Below, one piece after another: positions 26,583 through 35,438 of a stretch of 64,000 nt of DNA. The DNA is taken from contig CAWARA010000001.1 of the NCBI GenBank assembly GCA_963784195.1, positions 59,116 to 123,115 on the forward strand, written 5' to 3'. Source of the stretch: CAVQAH01 sp963784195. Its GTDB lineage: Bacteria > Acidobacteriota > Vicinamibacteria > Vicinamibacterales > 2-12-FULL-66-21. A program made the translations under genes and the position numbers. Positions within the stretch are counted from its first letter, which is position 1. Every line of letters starts with the position of its first letter. The notes below the pieces were generated by a model. The model had not been told where the DNA came from. It did not search any database and saw only the letters and a program-made list of their open reading frames with translations.

Positions 26583-26651
26583 AATCCCAAAATCCAACTC
26601 CCAACTCCCAAATTCTCAGAAGCTTTTGGGAGTTGGAAGTTGGGTGTTGGG
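26583..26651. repeat. Heptamer foldback array (TTGGGAG family), probable two-way terminator
   Basis: Left arm: AATCCCA AAATCCA ACTCCCA ACTCCCA; right arm: TTTTGGGAGTTGGAAGTTGG and on to GGG at 26651. They pair over about 25 bases around a short loop. It lies between rnc and the convergent ATPase gene and uses the same heptamer as the array at 12444-12511. Confidence 0.75.
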
Positions 26652-26655
26652 CGTT

Positions 26656-27857
26656 CTAGTCAATCTCGATAATGCCCCAGTTCTTGCCCCTGCCCGCATC
26701 GCCCTGGCCTGCGGCGGCGAGCGCCAAAGCGGGTTCGTTCTGGGGGAGCCGGCTCATCACATAACCGTGCACCTCGCGCGAGACGTCATCGTCTCCCGGA
26801 GGCGCAGTCCGGCAGTGCAGGCGTACCCACAGCCGAAGCATCGGATCGGCAAAGCTGTAGCGCTTGTGGCGCGAGCCGATCAAGTCGACATCTTCCAGCC
26901 AGCTCAGATAGTCCTTCGTGGACCCGGGCGTGCGTCTGAGGCGCGTGGCGATCTCGGTGAGCGTCAGCGGTTCTTCCTCTGAGAGCACCTCGAGGATGGC
27001 TTTCAGGGCGCCGTACCCACGTGCGCGATGCAGCCGCAACTCGTATGAGAACTTGCACGCGTTGGCGAGCTGACCGCCGGGTGCGAGCAGCGCCGTGAGC
27101 GCGCTCACGGGATCGGCTGCGCCGCGGGCAGCCGTGGCGGTTGCCATGTCGGCGATCTGGTGCGCGTACGCCGGCCGGCCGTCCGACAGCGCCTGCACGA
27201 GACGCGCGAGCTCGTCGCGCGCGCGGTCTTCTTCATCTTCCTGGTAGACGCTTCCCGGCGTCTTTGCCGTCGACACTTGCGGGCAGCGTCGAGCGGATTT
27301 CGGCGGCGCTCAGCGGCGCGACATGGATGATTTCGAACTGCGACGGCGCATCGCGGAGCAGCCGAAGCGCGCGTGCCGTGTAGCGGCTCGTGAGGACGAA
27401 CCGGTTCCCGCTGGTCGCCAGGGCGTTGACGAGATCCTTCAGCACGGTGCGCAGCCCTGGAAAACTCTCGAACGTCCGGAGCTCCAGCACCTCGTCCAGC
27501 AGGAACGTCGCGGGCAGGTTACCGGGAGCGCGGGCCGTATCGAGGAAGGCCAGCACACGGTCGAACGACTCACGAGCGTCGAGTTCGTCGGTACGCGCCT
27601 CTCCGTAGGTGTGCGCCGCGAATGGTGACGACTCGAGCAGACTCTTCAGGCAGCGCTCCGGCGTCGTCGCAATGACGCTCGACGTCCACGAACTGACAGG
27701 TCTCCTTGCCTATCAGGTCGCGCAGACGCAAGAGCAGCGACGTACGTCCGGTTCCGCACCCTCCGAGGACGACAGGAATCCGGCGGCCGTTGCCGGCAGT
27801 GCCATCGAGAGCGGCCAGAACCCTGCGTTCCAGCGCAGGGCGCTCCGGGATCATCAT
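26656..27857 (-). CDS. P-loop ATPase with C-terminal winged helix
   Basis: About 399 residues once two single extra bases (near 27678 and 27264) are removed. P-loop: VVLGGCGTGRTSLLLRLRD, where GTGRTS departs slightly from GxGKT/S (Arg instead of Lys). Walker B-like segment: NLPATFLLDEVLELRTF. A sensor-like FVLTSRYTARALRLL follows. The C-terminal part has a winged helix (LTLTEIATRLRRTPGSTKDYLSWLEDV) and FADPMLRLWVRLH, as in the archaeal-type ATPase family. Its ATG overlaps the hutU stop by 4 nt. The Lys-to-Arg change should be checked, since Lys contacts the phosphates. Confidence 0.7.
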
Positions 27858-29590
27858 CGGCCAGAGCCTCCACTTCTTTTTTTGGAAGGGCCCGTCTTGG
27901 ACGAGCCCGCTCGGGACACGCCCGCGCCGGGCGACGCCGGCATGGGCACATCGATTCCACGTTCGCGAACGGTGTCGAGGGCGTCCTCATACCCGGCGTC
28001 CGCATGCCGCACGACACCAAGACCCGGGTCGCAAGTGAGGACTCGCTGGAGCTTCTCATCCGCTTCACGCGAGCCGTCCGCGACGACGACCATTCCCGCG
28101 TGAAGCGAGTATCCGATTCCGACGCCGCCGCCATGATGCACCGACACCCACGTGGCACCAGACGACGTGTTCAGCAGCGCGTTGAGGACGGGCCAGTCAG
28201 CGATCGCGTCGCTGCCGTCGCGCATCCCTTCGGTTTCCCGATTGGGAGACGCCACCGATCCCGTATCGAGATGATCCCGGCCGATCACGATCGGCGCCTT
28301 CACGACGCCGCGGCGGACGAGATCGTTGATCGCCAGGCCGAACCTGGCGCGCTCACCGTATCCGAGCCAGAAGATTCTCGCGGGCAGCCCCTGAAAGGCC
28401 ACGCGCTCGCGGGCGAGCCGGATCCATCGCACGAGAGCATCATCCTCCTTGAACATCTCGAGGGCGAGCTCATCGGTCGCGTGTATGTCCGCTGGGTCTC
28501 CGGACAGCGCCGCCCACCGGAAGGGACCCTTCCCCTTGCAGAAGAGGGGACGGATGTACTCGGGGACGAACCCCGGAATATCGAAGGCGGCATCGACGCC
28601 GGCCTTCTTGGCCTGCGCGCGGATATTGTTGCCGTAGTCGAACGCGATCGCGCCGCGGCGCTGGAGCGCCAGCATCGCCTGGACGTGCTCGGCGATCGCC
28701 GCCATCGATCGCCGGACGTAGGCGTCGGGATCCGTCCGCCGCAGCGCCTCGGCGTCGGCGAGGCTCATCCCGTTGGGAACGTATCCGTTCAATGCATCGT
28801 GCGCAGAGGTTTGATCGGTGAGGACGTCGGGCGTGACGCCGCGCCGGGCGAGCTCCGGCAGGATGTCCGCGGCATTGCCTTCGAGGGCGATCGAGCGCGC
28901 GACGTTCTGGCTGCGCCACTCGTCGACCTTGGCCAGCGCCGCGTCGAGGCTGTGCGTTCGCTCGTCGACGTACCGGGTGGCCAGCCGGCGCTCGATGCGA
29001 GACGGGTCCACTTCGACGACCAGCGCCACGCCGCCGTTCATGGTCACAGCCAGCGGTTGCGCGCCGCCCATTCCGCCAAGACCAGCGGTCACGACGAGAC
29101 GGCCTGCCAGGGTGCCGCCAAAATGCCGCCGGGCCATCTCCGCGAGCGTCTCGTAAGTACCCTGCAGAATTCCTTGCGTGCCGATGTAGATCCAGCTGCC
29201 AGCCGTCATCTGCCCGTACATCGTCAAGCCGCGGTCTTCGAGGTCGCGGAAATGTTCCCACGTGGCCCAGGCGGGCACGAGCAGCGAGTTGGCGATGAGC
29301 ACACGCGGCGCCCAGGGATGGGTGCGGAACACCGCGACCGGTTTGCCAGACTGCACGACGAGCGTCTCGTCGTGTTCGAGGCGGCGCAGCGTGCTGACGA
29401 TTGCGTCGAAGGCCTCCCAGCTGCGCGCAGCGCGTCCGGATCCGCCGTACACGATCAGATCGTCAGGGCGTTCAGCGACGTCGGGATCGAGATTGTTCAT
29501 CAACATCCTGAGTGCCGCTTCTTGAGGCCATCCCTTGCAGGAAAGTGTCGCGCCTCGCGGGGCGCTGACATGGCGGCTGAGGATGCTCAT
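27854..29590 (-). CDS. hutU: Urocanate hydratase
   Basis: 578 residues, normal length for urocanase, which turns urocanate into imidazolone-propionate in histidine breakdown. Visible: LIVYGGSGRAARSWEAFDAI near the start, NAD-binding GLGGMGGAQPLAVTMNGG, GYVPNGMSL, FDYGNNIRAQAKKAG, PLFCKGKGPFRW and SVHHGGGVGIGYS. It ends in a Ser/Lys/Gly-rich tail beyond the usual C-terminus. It has its own promoter upstream (29659-29687), though hutH precedes it on the same strand. Confidence 0.95.
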   Translation of the reverse strand: MSILSRHVSAPRGATLSCKGWPQEAALRMLMNNLDPDVAERPDDLIVYGGSGRAARSWEAFDAIVSTLRRLEHDETLVVQSGKPVAVFRTHPWAPRVLIANSLLVPAWATWEHFRDLEDRGLTMYGQMTAGSWIYIGTQGILQGTYETLAEMARRHFGGTLAGRLVVTAGLGGMGGAQPLAVTMNGGVALVVEVDPSRIERRLATRYVDERTHSLDAALAKVDEWRSQNVARSIALEGNAADILPELARRGVTPDVLTDQTSAHDALNGYVPNGMSLADAEALRRTDPDAYVRRSMAAIAEHVQAMLALQRRGAIAFDYGNNIRAQAKKAGVDAAFDIPGFVPEYIRPLFCKGKGPFRWAALSGDPADIHATDELALEMFKEDDALVRWIRLARERVAFQGLPARIFWLGYGERARFGLAINDLVRRGVVKAPIVIGRDHLDTGSVASPNRETEGMRDGSDAIADWPVLNALLNTSSGATWVSVHHGGGVGIGYSLHAGMVVVADGSREADEKLQRVLTCDPGLGVVRHADAGYEDALDTVRERGIDVPMPASPGAGVSRAGSSKTGPSKKRSGGSGR

Positions 29591-29658
29591 GATTTTCGAT
29601 CGGCGCGATTGGGGTCTCGACTCCGCGTTGCGGGTCGAGCACGCGCACTGAAGGATGC

Positions 29659-29698
29659 AATCTAAAAACGTACGAGCGCGTTGTCAATTCGAAATTGA
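29659..29698 (-). promoter_or_regulatory. hutU sigma-70-type promoter with overlapping palindrome
   Basis: On the minus strand TTGACA (29687-29682), a 17-base spacer and TAGATT (29664-29659) form a near-consensus promoter about 70 nt before the hutU start. The -35 box overlaps an inverted repeat TCAATT-CGA-AATTGA (29684-29698) in an unusually AT-rich patch, a good candidate for a repressor site. Confidence 0.7.
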
Positions 29699-29706
29699 AA
29701 AATTTC

Positions 29707-31236
29707 TTACTTGACTTCTGACACGCACGCGCGTTCGAGTGATCCGTTTGCGATCATCGACGCGATCGCTTCGATGTCAGGAGCCGGCGGACGATCGTCG
29801 CTGAGCGTTGGCACGATCTCGCGCACGCGTGCGTGCACTCGACGGAGCGGCGCGGACGTTTCGAGCGGTGCGAGCAGGTCGATCGCCTGGCACGCAAACA
29901 GCATCTCGATGGCCAGCACGCGGCGTGCGAGCTCGAGCACGCTCGCCGCCTTCAGCGCCGCGCCCATGCTCATGCTCACGTGATCTTCGCGATTGGCTGA
30001 TGTGGGAATCGTGTCGACGCTCGCCGGATGGGCAAGCGTCTTGATCTCAGACGTCAGCGCCGCCGCCGTCACCTGCGCCATCATGTAGCCTGACTGCAGA
30101 CCGCTGTGCTTCGTCAGGAACGCCGGCAACTCGCTCAGCACAGGATTGACCAGGCGATCGGATCGCCGTTCGCTGATCGTCGCGAGCTGCGCGAGCGCGA
30201 TCACCAGGAGATCGGAAGCCACCGACACCGGCGCACCGTGAAAGTTGCCCCCAGAGATGACTTCTGCCTCGTCGTGCCCTTTTGCAAACACCATCGGGTT
30301 GTCGGTCGCAGCGTTCGCCTCGACGCTGAGGGTCTGACGGACGAAATTCAGCGCATCCCGCGCCGCACCATGAACCTGCGCGGCACAGCGAAGAGAGTAC
30401 GCATCTTGCACGCGGCCGCAATGCTCGTGTGATTTGTTGATCCCGCTGCCGTCCAGCAGCATCCGGATATTGGTCGCGGAGGTCACCTGTCCGGCATGGG
30501 GCCGCGCGTCATGAATCCGCGGATCGAACGGGCGGGTCGAGCCGCGCAGGCCGTCGATCGAGAGCGCAACCGCGATGTCCGCGGCCCGAGCGAGCCGTTC
30601 GGCACCGGTGAGGGTCAATGCCGCGACCGCCGCGGACGGCTGCGTGCCGTTGATCAGCGCCAGCCCCTCCTTCGGCGCGAGCGCGATCGGGCTCAACCCG
30701 GCTTTCGACAACGCCTCGAGGCCTGGCCTGATCGATGGATCGTCACCGACGGTCGCTTCACCTTCGCCGACCAGGACGAGCGCCAGATGCGCGAGGGGCG
30801 CGAGGTCTCCGCTGGCGCCCACCGATCCGCGGCTCGGCACGCGCGGATGCACCCGCCGGTTCACCATCGCGATCAGGTGTTCGAGCGTCGACCGGCGGAT
30901 GCCGGAGAAACCCTTGGCCAGCACGTTGGCTCGCAACAACATCGAGGCTCGGACCGCACGCACTGGTAGCGGAACGCCGACACCGGCGGAGTGGCTGCGT
31001 ATCAGGTTCAGTTGCAGCGCCGCGAGCTCGTTGCGCGGGATCGCGGTTTCCGCCAGCGCGCCGAAGCCCGTGTTGACCCCGTAGACCGGCTCGTCGCCTG
31101 CCGCATCACGGTCGATAGCCGCCCGGGCATTCTCTATTCGCTGCACCGCGGCCGGCGCGAGACCCACCTCGGCGCCGTCGTCGGCCACCGCGACGACTTG
31201 TTCGAGCGTCAGCGAGTCGCCGTCGAGAAAGATCAT
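29707..31236 (-). CDS. hutH: Histidine ammonia-lyase
   Basis: 509 residues from ATG 31236. The MIO cofactor triad Ala-Ser-Gly lies in GSVGASGDLAPL (ASGD at 141-144); YGVNTGFGALAET, the base-providing Tyr region, and NPMVFAKGHDEAEVISGGNFHG are present. It deaminates histidine to urocanate, feeding HutU next door. hutI and hutG are not in the window. Longer upstream starts run into the purA promoter region, so 31236 is preferred. Divergent from purA with 43 bases between the two starts. Confidence 0.95.
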   Translation of the reverse strand: MIFLDGDSLTLEQVVAVADDGAEVGLAPAAVQRIENARAAIDRDAAGDEPVYGVNTGFGALAETAIPRNELAALQLNLIRSHSAGVGVPLPVRAVRASMLLRANVLAKGFSGIRRSTLEHLIAMVNRRVHPRVPSRGSVGASGDLAPLAHLALVLVGEGEATVGDDPSIRPGLEALSKAGLSPIALAPKEGLALINGTQPSAAVAALTLTGAERLARAADIAVALSIDGLRGSTRPFDPRIHDARPHAGQVTSATNIRMLLDGSGINKSHEHCGRVQDAYSLRCAAQVHGAARDALNFVRQTLSVEANAATDNPMVFAKGHDEAEVISGGNFHGAPVSVASDLLVIALAQLATISERRSDRLVNPVLSELPAFLTKHSGLQSGYMMAQVTAAALTSEIKTLAHPASVDTIPTSANREDHVSMSMGAALKAASVLELARRVLAIEMLFACQAIDLLAPLETSAPLRRVHARVREIVPTLSDDRPPAPDIEAIASMIANGSLERACVSEVK

Positions 31237-31279
31237 CGGAAGATTTGTCGTGCTCGCAAGAAGGTAGAATACTTCATGT

Positions 31280-32572
31280 ATGAACATTGCCGTACTCGGC
31301 GCACAGTGGGGTGACGAAGGCAAAGGCAAGATCGTCGACCTTCTCACACCGAACTTCCTGATCGTGGCCCGGTATCAAGGTGGGCACAACGCCGGGCACA
31401 CCGTGTATGCCAACGGCCGCAAGTTCGTCCTCCGGCTCCTGCCCTCAGGAATCCTGCACGATGGCATCACCTGCGTCATCGGCAACGGCGTCGTCGTCGA
31501 TCCGCAGGCGCTGTTCACCGAGATCGACGAGCTGGCCGCGGCTGGAATCGAGATCGGCGATCGGCTGCTCATCAGCGACAAGGCGCACGTGATCCTTCCG
31601 TACCACAAGGATCTCGATCTGCTGAGCGAAGCGCGACGCGGCGAGAGAGCGATCGGGACGACGAAGCGGGGCATCGGTCCGGCGTACGAGGACAAGGTGG
31701 CCCGGCGAGGCATTCGCGTGGGCGACCTGGCCGACCCCGTCTCGCTCGCCGACGCCGTGCGTCACAACGTCGACGCGCGTAACAAGCTGATCCCCGAGTC
31801 CACCATGGACGCCGACCAGGTGCTCGCGGAGCTCGCTCGCGCGTGGAAGCGGATGGGTCCCTCGGTGACGGACGTGTCGCTGTTCCTCGCCCGCGCGCGG
31901 CAGGCCGGGCGGTCGATCATGTTCGAAGGAGCTCAGGGCACGCTGCTCGACATCGATCACGGCACCTATCCCTATGTGACCTCGTCGAACGCCACCATCG
32001 GCGGCGTGTGCACCGGGCTCGGCATCGGGCCACGGGCGATCGACAAGGTGCTCGGCGTAGCAAAGGCATACACGACACGCGTGGGTGAGGGCCCGCTGCC
32101 GACCGAGCTCACCGGCGAGATTGGCAACCGTCTTCGTGAAACAGGTCAGGAATTCGGCGCCGTGACCGGACGTCCCCGGCGGTGCGGGTGGTATGACGCG
32201 GTCGCCGTGCGATACGCGGTGCGCGTCAACGGCCTCGACGGGCTGGCGCTGACGAAGCTGGACGTGCTCGATGGCCTGCCGGAGATCCAGGTCTGCACGG
32301 CGTATCGCTGCCACGGCTCGACGCTGACGGAGCTTCCAGGCGACCTGGCCCAGCTCGCCGCGTGCGAGGCCGTCTACGAAACGCTGCCAGGGTGGACGAG
32401 CCCGACGAAAAACGTCCGGCGGTTCGACGATCTGCCGCGAGAGGCGAGGGCCTATATCGCGCGGCTCGAGGAAGTGACGGGCGTACCGGCAGCGATCGTC
32501 TCGACCGGCTCAGCGCGTGAAGACACGATCATTCGCGAGGGCATCTTCCTGCACGAACTCGTGACGAAATGA
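31280..32572 (+). CDS. purA: Adenylosuccinate synthetase
   Basis: 430 residues, full length. GTP/IMP site GAQWGDEGKGK at 7-17, GGHNAGHTV, KRGIGPAYEDK, GAQGTLLDIDHGTYPYVTSSN and TGRPRRCGWYD are all intact. It joins aspartate to IMP with GTP in AMP synthesis. A TAGAAT box about 15 nt before the ATG probably serves as its -10 element. Confidence 0.96.
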   Translation: MNIAVLGAQWGDEGKGKIVDLLTPNFLIVARYQGGHNAGHTVYANGRKFVLRLLPSGILHDGITCVIGNGVVVDPQALFTEIDELAAAGIEIGDRLLISDKAHVILPYHKDLDLLSEARRGERAIGTTKRGIGPAYEDKVARRGIRVGDLADPVSLADAVRHNVDARNKLIPESTMDADQVLAELARAWKRMGPSVTDVSLFLARARQAGRSIMFEGAQGTLLDIDHGTYPYVTSSNATIGGVCTGLGIGPRAIDKVLGVAKAYTTRVGEGPLPTELTGEIGNRLRETGQEFGAVTGRPRRCGWYDAVAVRYAVRVNGLDGLALTKLDVLDGLPEIQVCTAYRCHGSTLTELPGDLAQLAACEAVYETLPGWTSPTKNVRRFDDLPREARAYIARLEEVTGVPAAIVSTGSAREDTIIREGIFLHELVTK

Positions 32573-32580
32573 GCGTGTAA

Positions 32581-33300
32581 CTAGAGTTTGTGGCGGCCGC
32601 AGTATTCGTCCATCGCGGTCGAATCCGCATCGAGGAACTCGATACCGGCCCGGTAGCGCGGCGGTTCGGCGGGCTTGGGCAGCTCGAACTTGGCCCACGC
32701 GACGGCACCACGGAAGCGCATCACGAAGTCGTCGGTCGGCACGCTGATGCGCACGCGTTGATTCGGCCGCAGGATCGTCGCGGAGATCACCTGCGCGCCG
32801 AGCACCGACAAATCGATCACGGCAGCCGCGTTGCCATCGAGCTGGACCTCGACGCCGGATCGAATGCGATAGCGGGGCGCGCGGCGCGTGCCGTGCCAAT
32901 CGAGCTGGCGCGGGGCCTCTTCGATGGCCGCCGGCGCATCGACCGTCTGCGTGCCACTCTCGCGTCCGGCGGCAACAGCGGTGCTGGCCGACGACGAGGC
33001 GGCTTCGACGGAGGCGGGACGAACGACGCGCGTGTAGTCGCCGGTGTGGGACATCACGCGCACTTCGGCGCGCATCAGTTGCGGGTCGGTCTTGATGCGA
33101 TTGATGAGCGCCGCCCCTCGGGGCGTCGCCGCGAAGAGCCGCTCGAGCACAATCAGGTTGGGAACGTGCTCGAGGATCGCTTGCAGAGCCTGGATTGGCT
33201 CGGTATCGGCAAACGCGAGAAGCTCGCCCTCGTCGGAGAGGCGGTCGCGCAGAGAAGGCATCAGATTCGACGCAGCGATCACGATTCCAGACACAGCCAT
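32581..33300 (-). CDS. PilZ-domain protein with receiver-like N-terminal domain
   Basis: 239 residues. The first 100 look like a degenerate response-regulator receiver fold (GIVIAASNLMPSLRDRLSDEG ... LIVLERLFAA ... EVRVMSH) without the usual phosphorylated Asp. The C-terminal PilZ domain begins RRAPRYRIRSGVEVQLDG and has DLSVLGAQVIS, matching RxxxR and (D/N)xSxxG of c-di-GMP binders. It probably reads c-di-GMP, which fits the GGDEF gene 10 kb away. Convergent with purA (8-nt gap). Confidence 0.8.
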   Translation of the reverse strand: MAVSGIVIAASNLMPSLRDRLSDEGELLAFADTEPIQALQAILEHVPNLIVLERLFAATPRGAALINRIKTDPQLMRAEVRVMSHTGDYTRVVRPASVEAASSSASTAVAAGRESGTQTVDAPAAIEEAPRQLDWHGTRRAPRYRIRSGVEVQLDGNAAAVIDLSVLGAQVISATILRPNQRVRISVPTDDFVMRFRGAVAWAKFELPKPAEPPRYRAGIEFLDADSTAMDEYCGRHKL

Positions 33301-33350
33301 CCACTTCAGTTTATCACGCCGGTACAAGGCCGCCGCTGACGACACACTCC

Positions 33351-34082
33351 ATGCTTCGAGCCGTTCTTTTCGATCTCGACGACACGCTGTTCGATCACGA
33401 ATCCTGTGCGCGGGACGCGCTCCTGGCCGTCCACAAGTCAAGCGAGCGTTTCAAATCTGTAACGTTCGCCGAGTTCGAGCGGCTGCACACCGTATTGCTC
33501 GAGGAGCTTCATCAGCGGGTCATGTCGGGTGCGCTCGATATCGACGCGGCGCGGATTGAGCGCTTCACCAGGCTGTTCGAGGCCGCGGGTGCCACGGACT
33601 GTTCTCCGGAGGAAGGTGCCCGCGTGTACCGTGAGTGCTACATTCGCACGCGCCGCGCGATCGATGGAGCGGCTGCGTTGTTATCCGCGTTGAAGCCGCG
33701 CGTGAAGATCGGCGTCGTCTCCAATAACCTGTTGGCAGAACAGCAAGAGAAGATGAGGCAATGCGGGCTCGACGAGTTCGTCGACGCGCTGATCGTCTCG
33801 GAGAAGGTCGGTGTCGTCAAACCCGACCCGCTCATATTCCGTGTGGCACTCGATCGACTTGCGGTCAGCAAGGAGGACGCCGTGATGGTTGGGGACTCGT
33901 GGGCCGCGGACGTCGAGGGCGCGCGCGCGGCCGGTATCCCGGTCGTCTGGTTCAACAGGAATGTGCTGCCAAGCCCCGACCCCAATGCCGGTGTACCCGA
34001 GCTCCGCGCGCTCGAACCGGTGAGCGCAGCGATTGACGCGATCGAACTGGCCCACAGCCGCAGCCGTGCGTATCGGAATTGA
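33351..34082 (+). CDS. HAD-superfamily hydrolase
   Basis: 243 residues. Motif I is LFDLDDTLFDHE at 6-17, motif II VVSNN, Lys in EKVGVVKPDPLIF, and motif IV VMVGDSWAADVEGARAAG. This is the YjjG/pyrimidine-nucleotidase-like class of Mg-dependent phosphatases; substrate unknown. The end overlaps the GTG start of the ROK kinase by 17 nt, so the two are likely translated together. Confidence 0.9.
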   Translation: MLRAVLFDLDDTLFDHESCARDALLAVHKSSERFKSVTFAEFERLHTVLLEELHQRVMSGALDIDAARIERFTRLFEAAGATDCSPEEGARVYRECYIRTRRAIDGAAALLSALKPRVKIGVVSNNLLAEQQEKMRQCGLDEFVDALIVSEKVGVVKPDPLIFRVALDRLAVSKEDAVMVGDSWAADVEGARAAGIPVVWFNRNVLPSPDPNAGVPELRALEPVSAAIDAIELAHSRSRAYRN

Positions 34083-34982
34083 TCTCGGCGGAACGAAAAT
34101 CGAGGCGGTGTCGCTGGCGGGCGACGGCTCAGAGTGTTTCCGCCGCCGCGTCGCGACGCCACGCGGCGACTACGACGCCACGATCGAGGCCGTGGCTGGC
34201 CTCGTCGCCGACGCCGAGCGTACAGGCCGGACGCGCGAGTGTCGGCGTCGGAATTCCGGGCGTCATCTCGCCAGCCACGGGCCTCGTCAAGAACGCCAAC
34301 TCGACGTGGCTCAACGCCCGGCCCTTACGTGACGACCTCGAGCGGCGTCTCGAGCGCCCGGTCAGAGTCGCCAATGACGCGAACTGCTTCGCGCTCTCCG
34401 AAGCCAGTGACGGTGCTGCCGCCGGACAGCCGGTCGTCTTCGGCGTGATCCTGGGCACCGGCACGGGCGGCGGGCTGGTCATCGACGGTCGCGTCGTCGT
34501 CGGCGCCAATGCGATTGCGGGGGAGTGGGGGCACAACCCGCTGCCCTGGCCGGAACCTGGCGAATGGCCAGGCTCCGCGTGTTACTGCGGACGCACGGGA
34601 TGCATCGAAACGTTTCTCTCAGGGCCCGGGCTTACGCGCGATCACGAACATACCGCTGGCGAACGGCTGGAGCCGGCGACGATCGTCGCGCGAGCGTCGA
34701 CTGGGGATCGCGCAGCGGTCGCCACGCTCGGCCGCTATCACCATCGCATGGCGCGCGCACTCGCGTCGATTCTGAATGTCGTCGACCCTGACGTCGTGGT
34801 GCTTGGCGGCGGACTCTCGAACCTGCCCGGCCTGTCCGCCAGCGTCATGAGGTTGTGGGGGGAGTTCGTGTTCTCGGACAGCGTGACGACGACGATCGTT
34901 CCCGCCATGCACGGCGACGCGAGCGGCGTGAGGGGCGCAGCCTGGCTGTGGCCCGATCGTCGCTGGCATGCCGTGCAGTTGA
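34066..34982 (+). CDS. ROK family sugar kinase (fructokinase/N-acetylglucosamine-kinase type)
   Basis: About 304 residues after removing one extra G at 34225-34226 and one base near 34965. MRIGIDLGGTKIEAVSL holds the phosphate loop; VANDANCFALSE, GVILGTGTGGGLVIDG and the zinc-binding CYCGRTGCIETFLSGPGL are complete. It phosphorylates a hexose with ATP; which hexose is not clear. The GTG start is chosen because it begins the conserved strand and overlaps the HAD gene. The end is an inference: after MHGDASGVRGAAWLWP the family stops within a few residues, as the next frame does at 34982. Confidence 0.8.
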
Positions 34983-34990
34983 GCAGGTCT

Positions 34991-35326
34991 TCAGGAGCTC
35001 AGCGCCTGCGAGAGCGCTTCGGTGGTGATTCGGAAGTGCGACGCCTTCCAGACCGGCTTTCCGTCTTTCAACAGGATCGCCTGCGGCGTCTCGTGACGCA
35101 CACCCAGGCGGCGCTCGGCCGACTCGGAGACGTGACGATGGCTCTGAACGGTGATCATCTTGTACGCGGCTTCCGACGATCGCTGTTCGACGAGCTCGGT
35201 GAGCGCGTCAAGAGCCTCGTGGCTGATCCCGCACGTGCGGCTGTGCTTGAAGAGCAGGACGGGCCGGACGCGGGACTCCTCGATCGCCGCGTCGAGCGCA
35301 TCGAGATCGCACAAATGGGTCAGCAT
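34991..35326 (-). CDS. ytxJ: YtxJ-type monothiol bacilliredoxin
   Basis: 111 residues, thioredoxin-like. The single active Cys is C32 in LLFKHSRTCGIS, and VRHETPQAILLKDGKPVWKASH gives the cis-Pro region; both match YtxJ (BrxC), which acts on proteins S-bound to bacillithiol. Its presence suggests this organism makes bacillithiol or a similar thiol. Convergent with the ROK kinase (8-nt gap). A terminator hairpin lies just upstream, so it is transcribed separately from the DJ-1/PfpI gene. Confidence 0.85.
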   Translation of the reverse strand: MLTHLCDLDALDAAIEESRVRPVLLFKHSRTCGISHEALDALTELVEQRSSEAAYKMITVQSHRHVSESAERRLGVRHETPQAILLKDGKPVWKASHFRITTEALSQALSS

Positions 35327-35369
35327 TCTGGTGGTCAGTTTCCGGGGTTCAGCGCTCGACAGACACGAA

Positions 35370-35396
35370 AAGGGACAGCCGCTGCGGCTGTCCCTT
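35370..35396 (-). terminator. Intrinsic terminator after the DJ-1/PfpI gene
   Basis: A 12-bp perfect stem (AAGGGACAGCCG/CGGCTGTCCCTT) with a 3-nt loop, followed on the minus strand by TTTTCGT. It sits 43 nt past the stop of the gene ending at 35439. Confidence 0.75.
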
Positions 35397-35438
35397 CTAC
35401 CAATCTATTGTAGCGCATCTCGAGCGGACGCGCCGGGG

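Noticed and set aside
28004..29665. 553-codon open frame opposite hutU
   Set aside because: hutU is unambiguous and full length; the other frame is its shadow and has no recognisable domain.
34983..35413. Long C-terminal extension of the ROK kinase
   Set aside because: The frame stays open to 35413 but runs antisense through the ytxJ gene and has no conserved content; a one-base slip near 34965 gives a family-like end at 34982.
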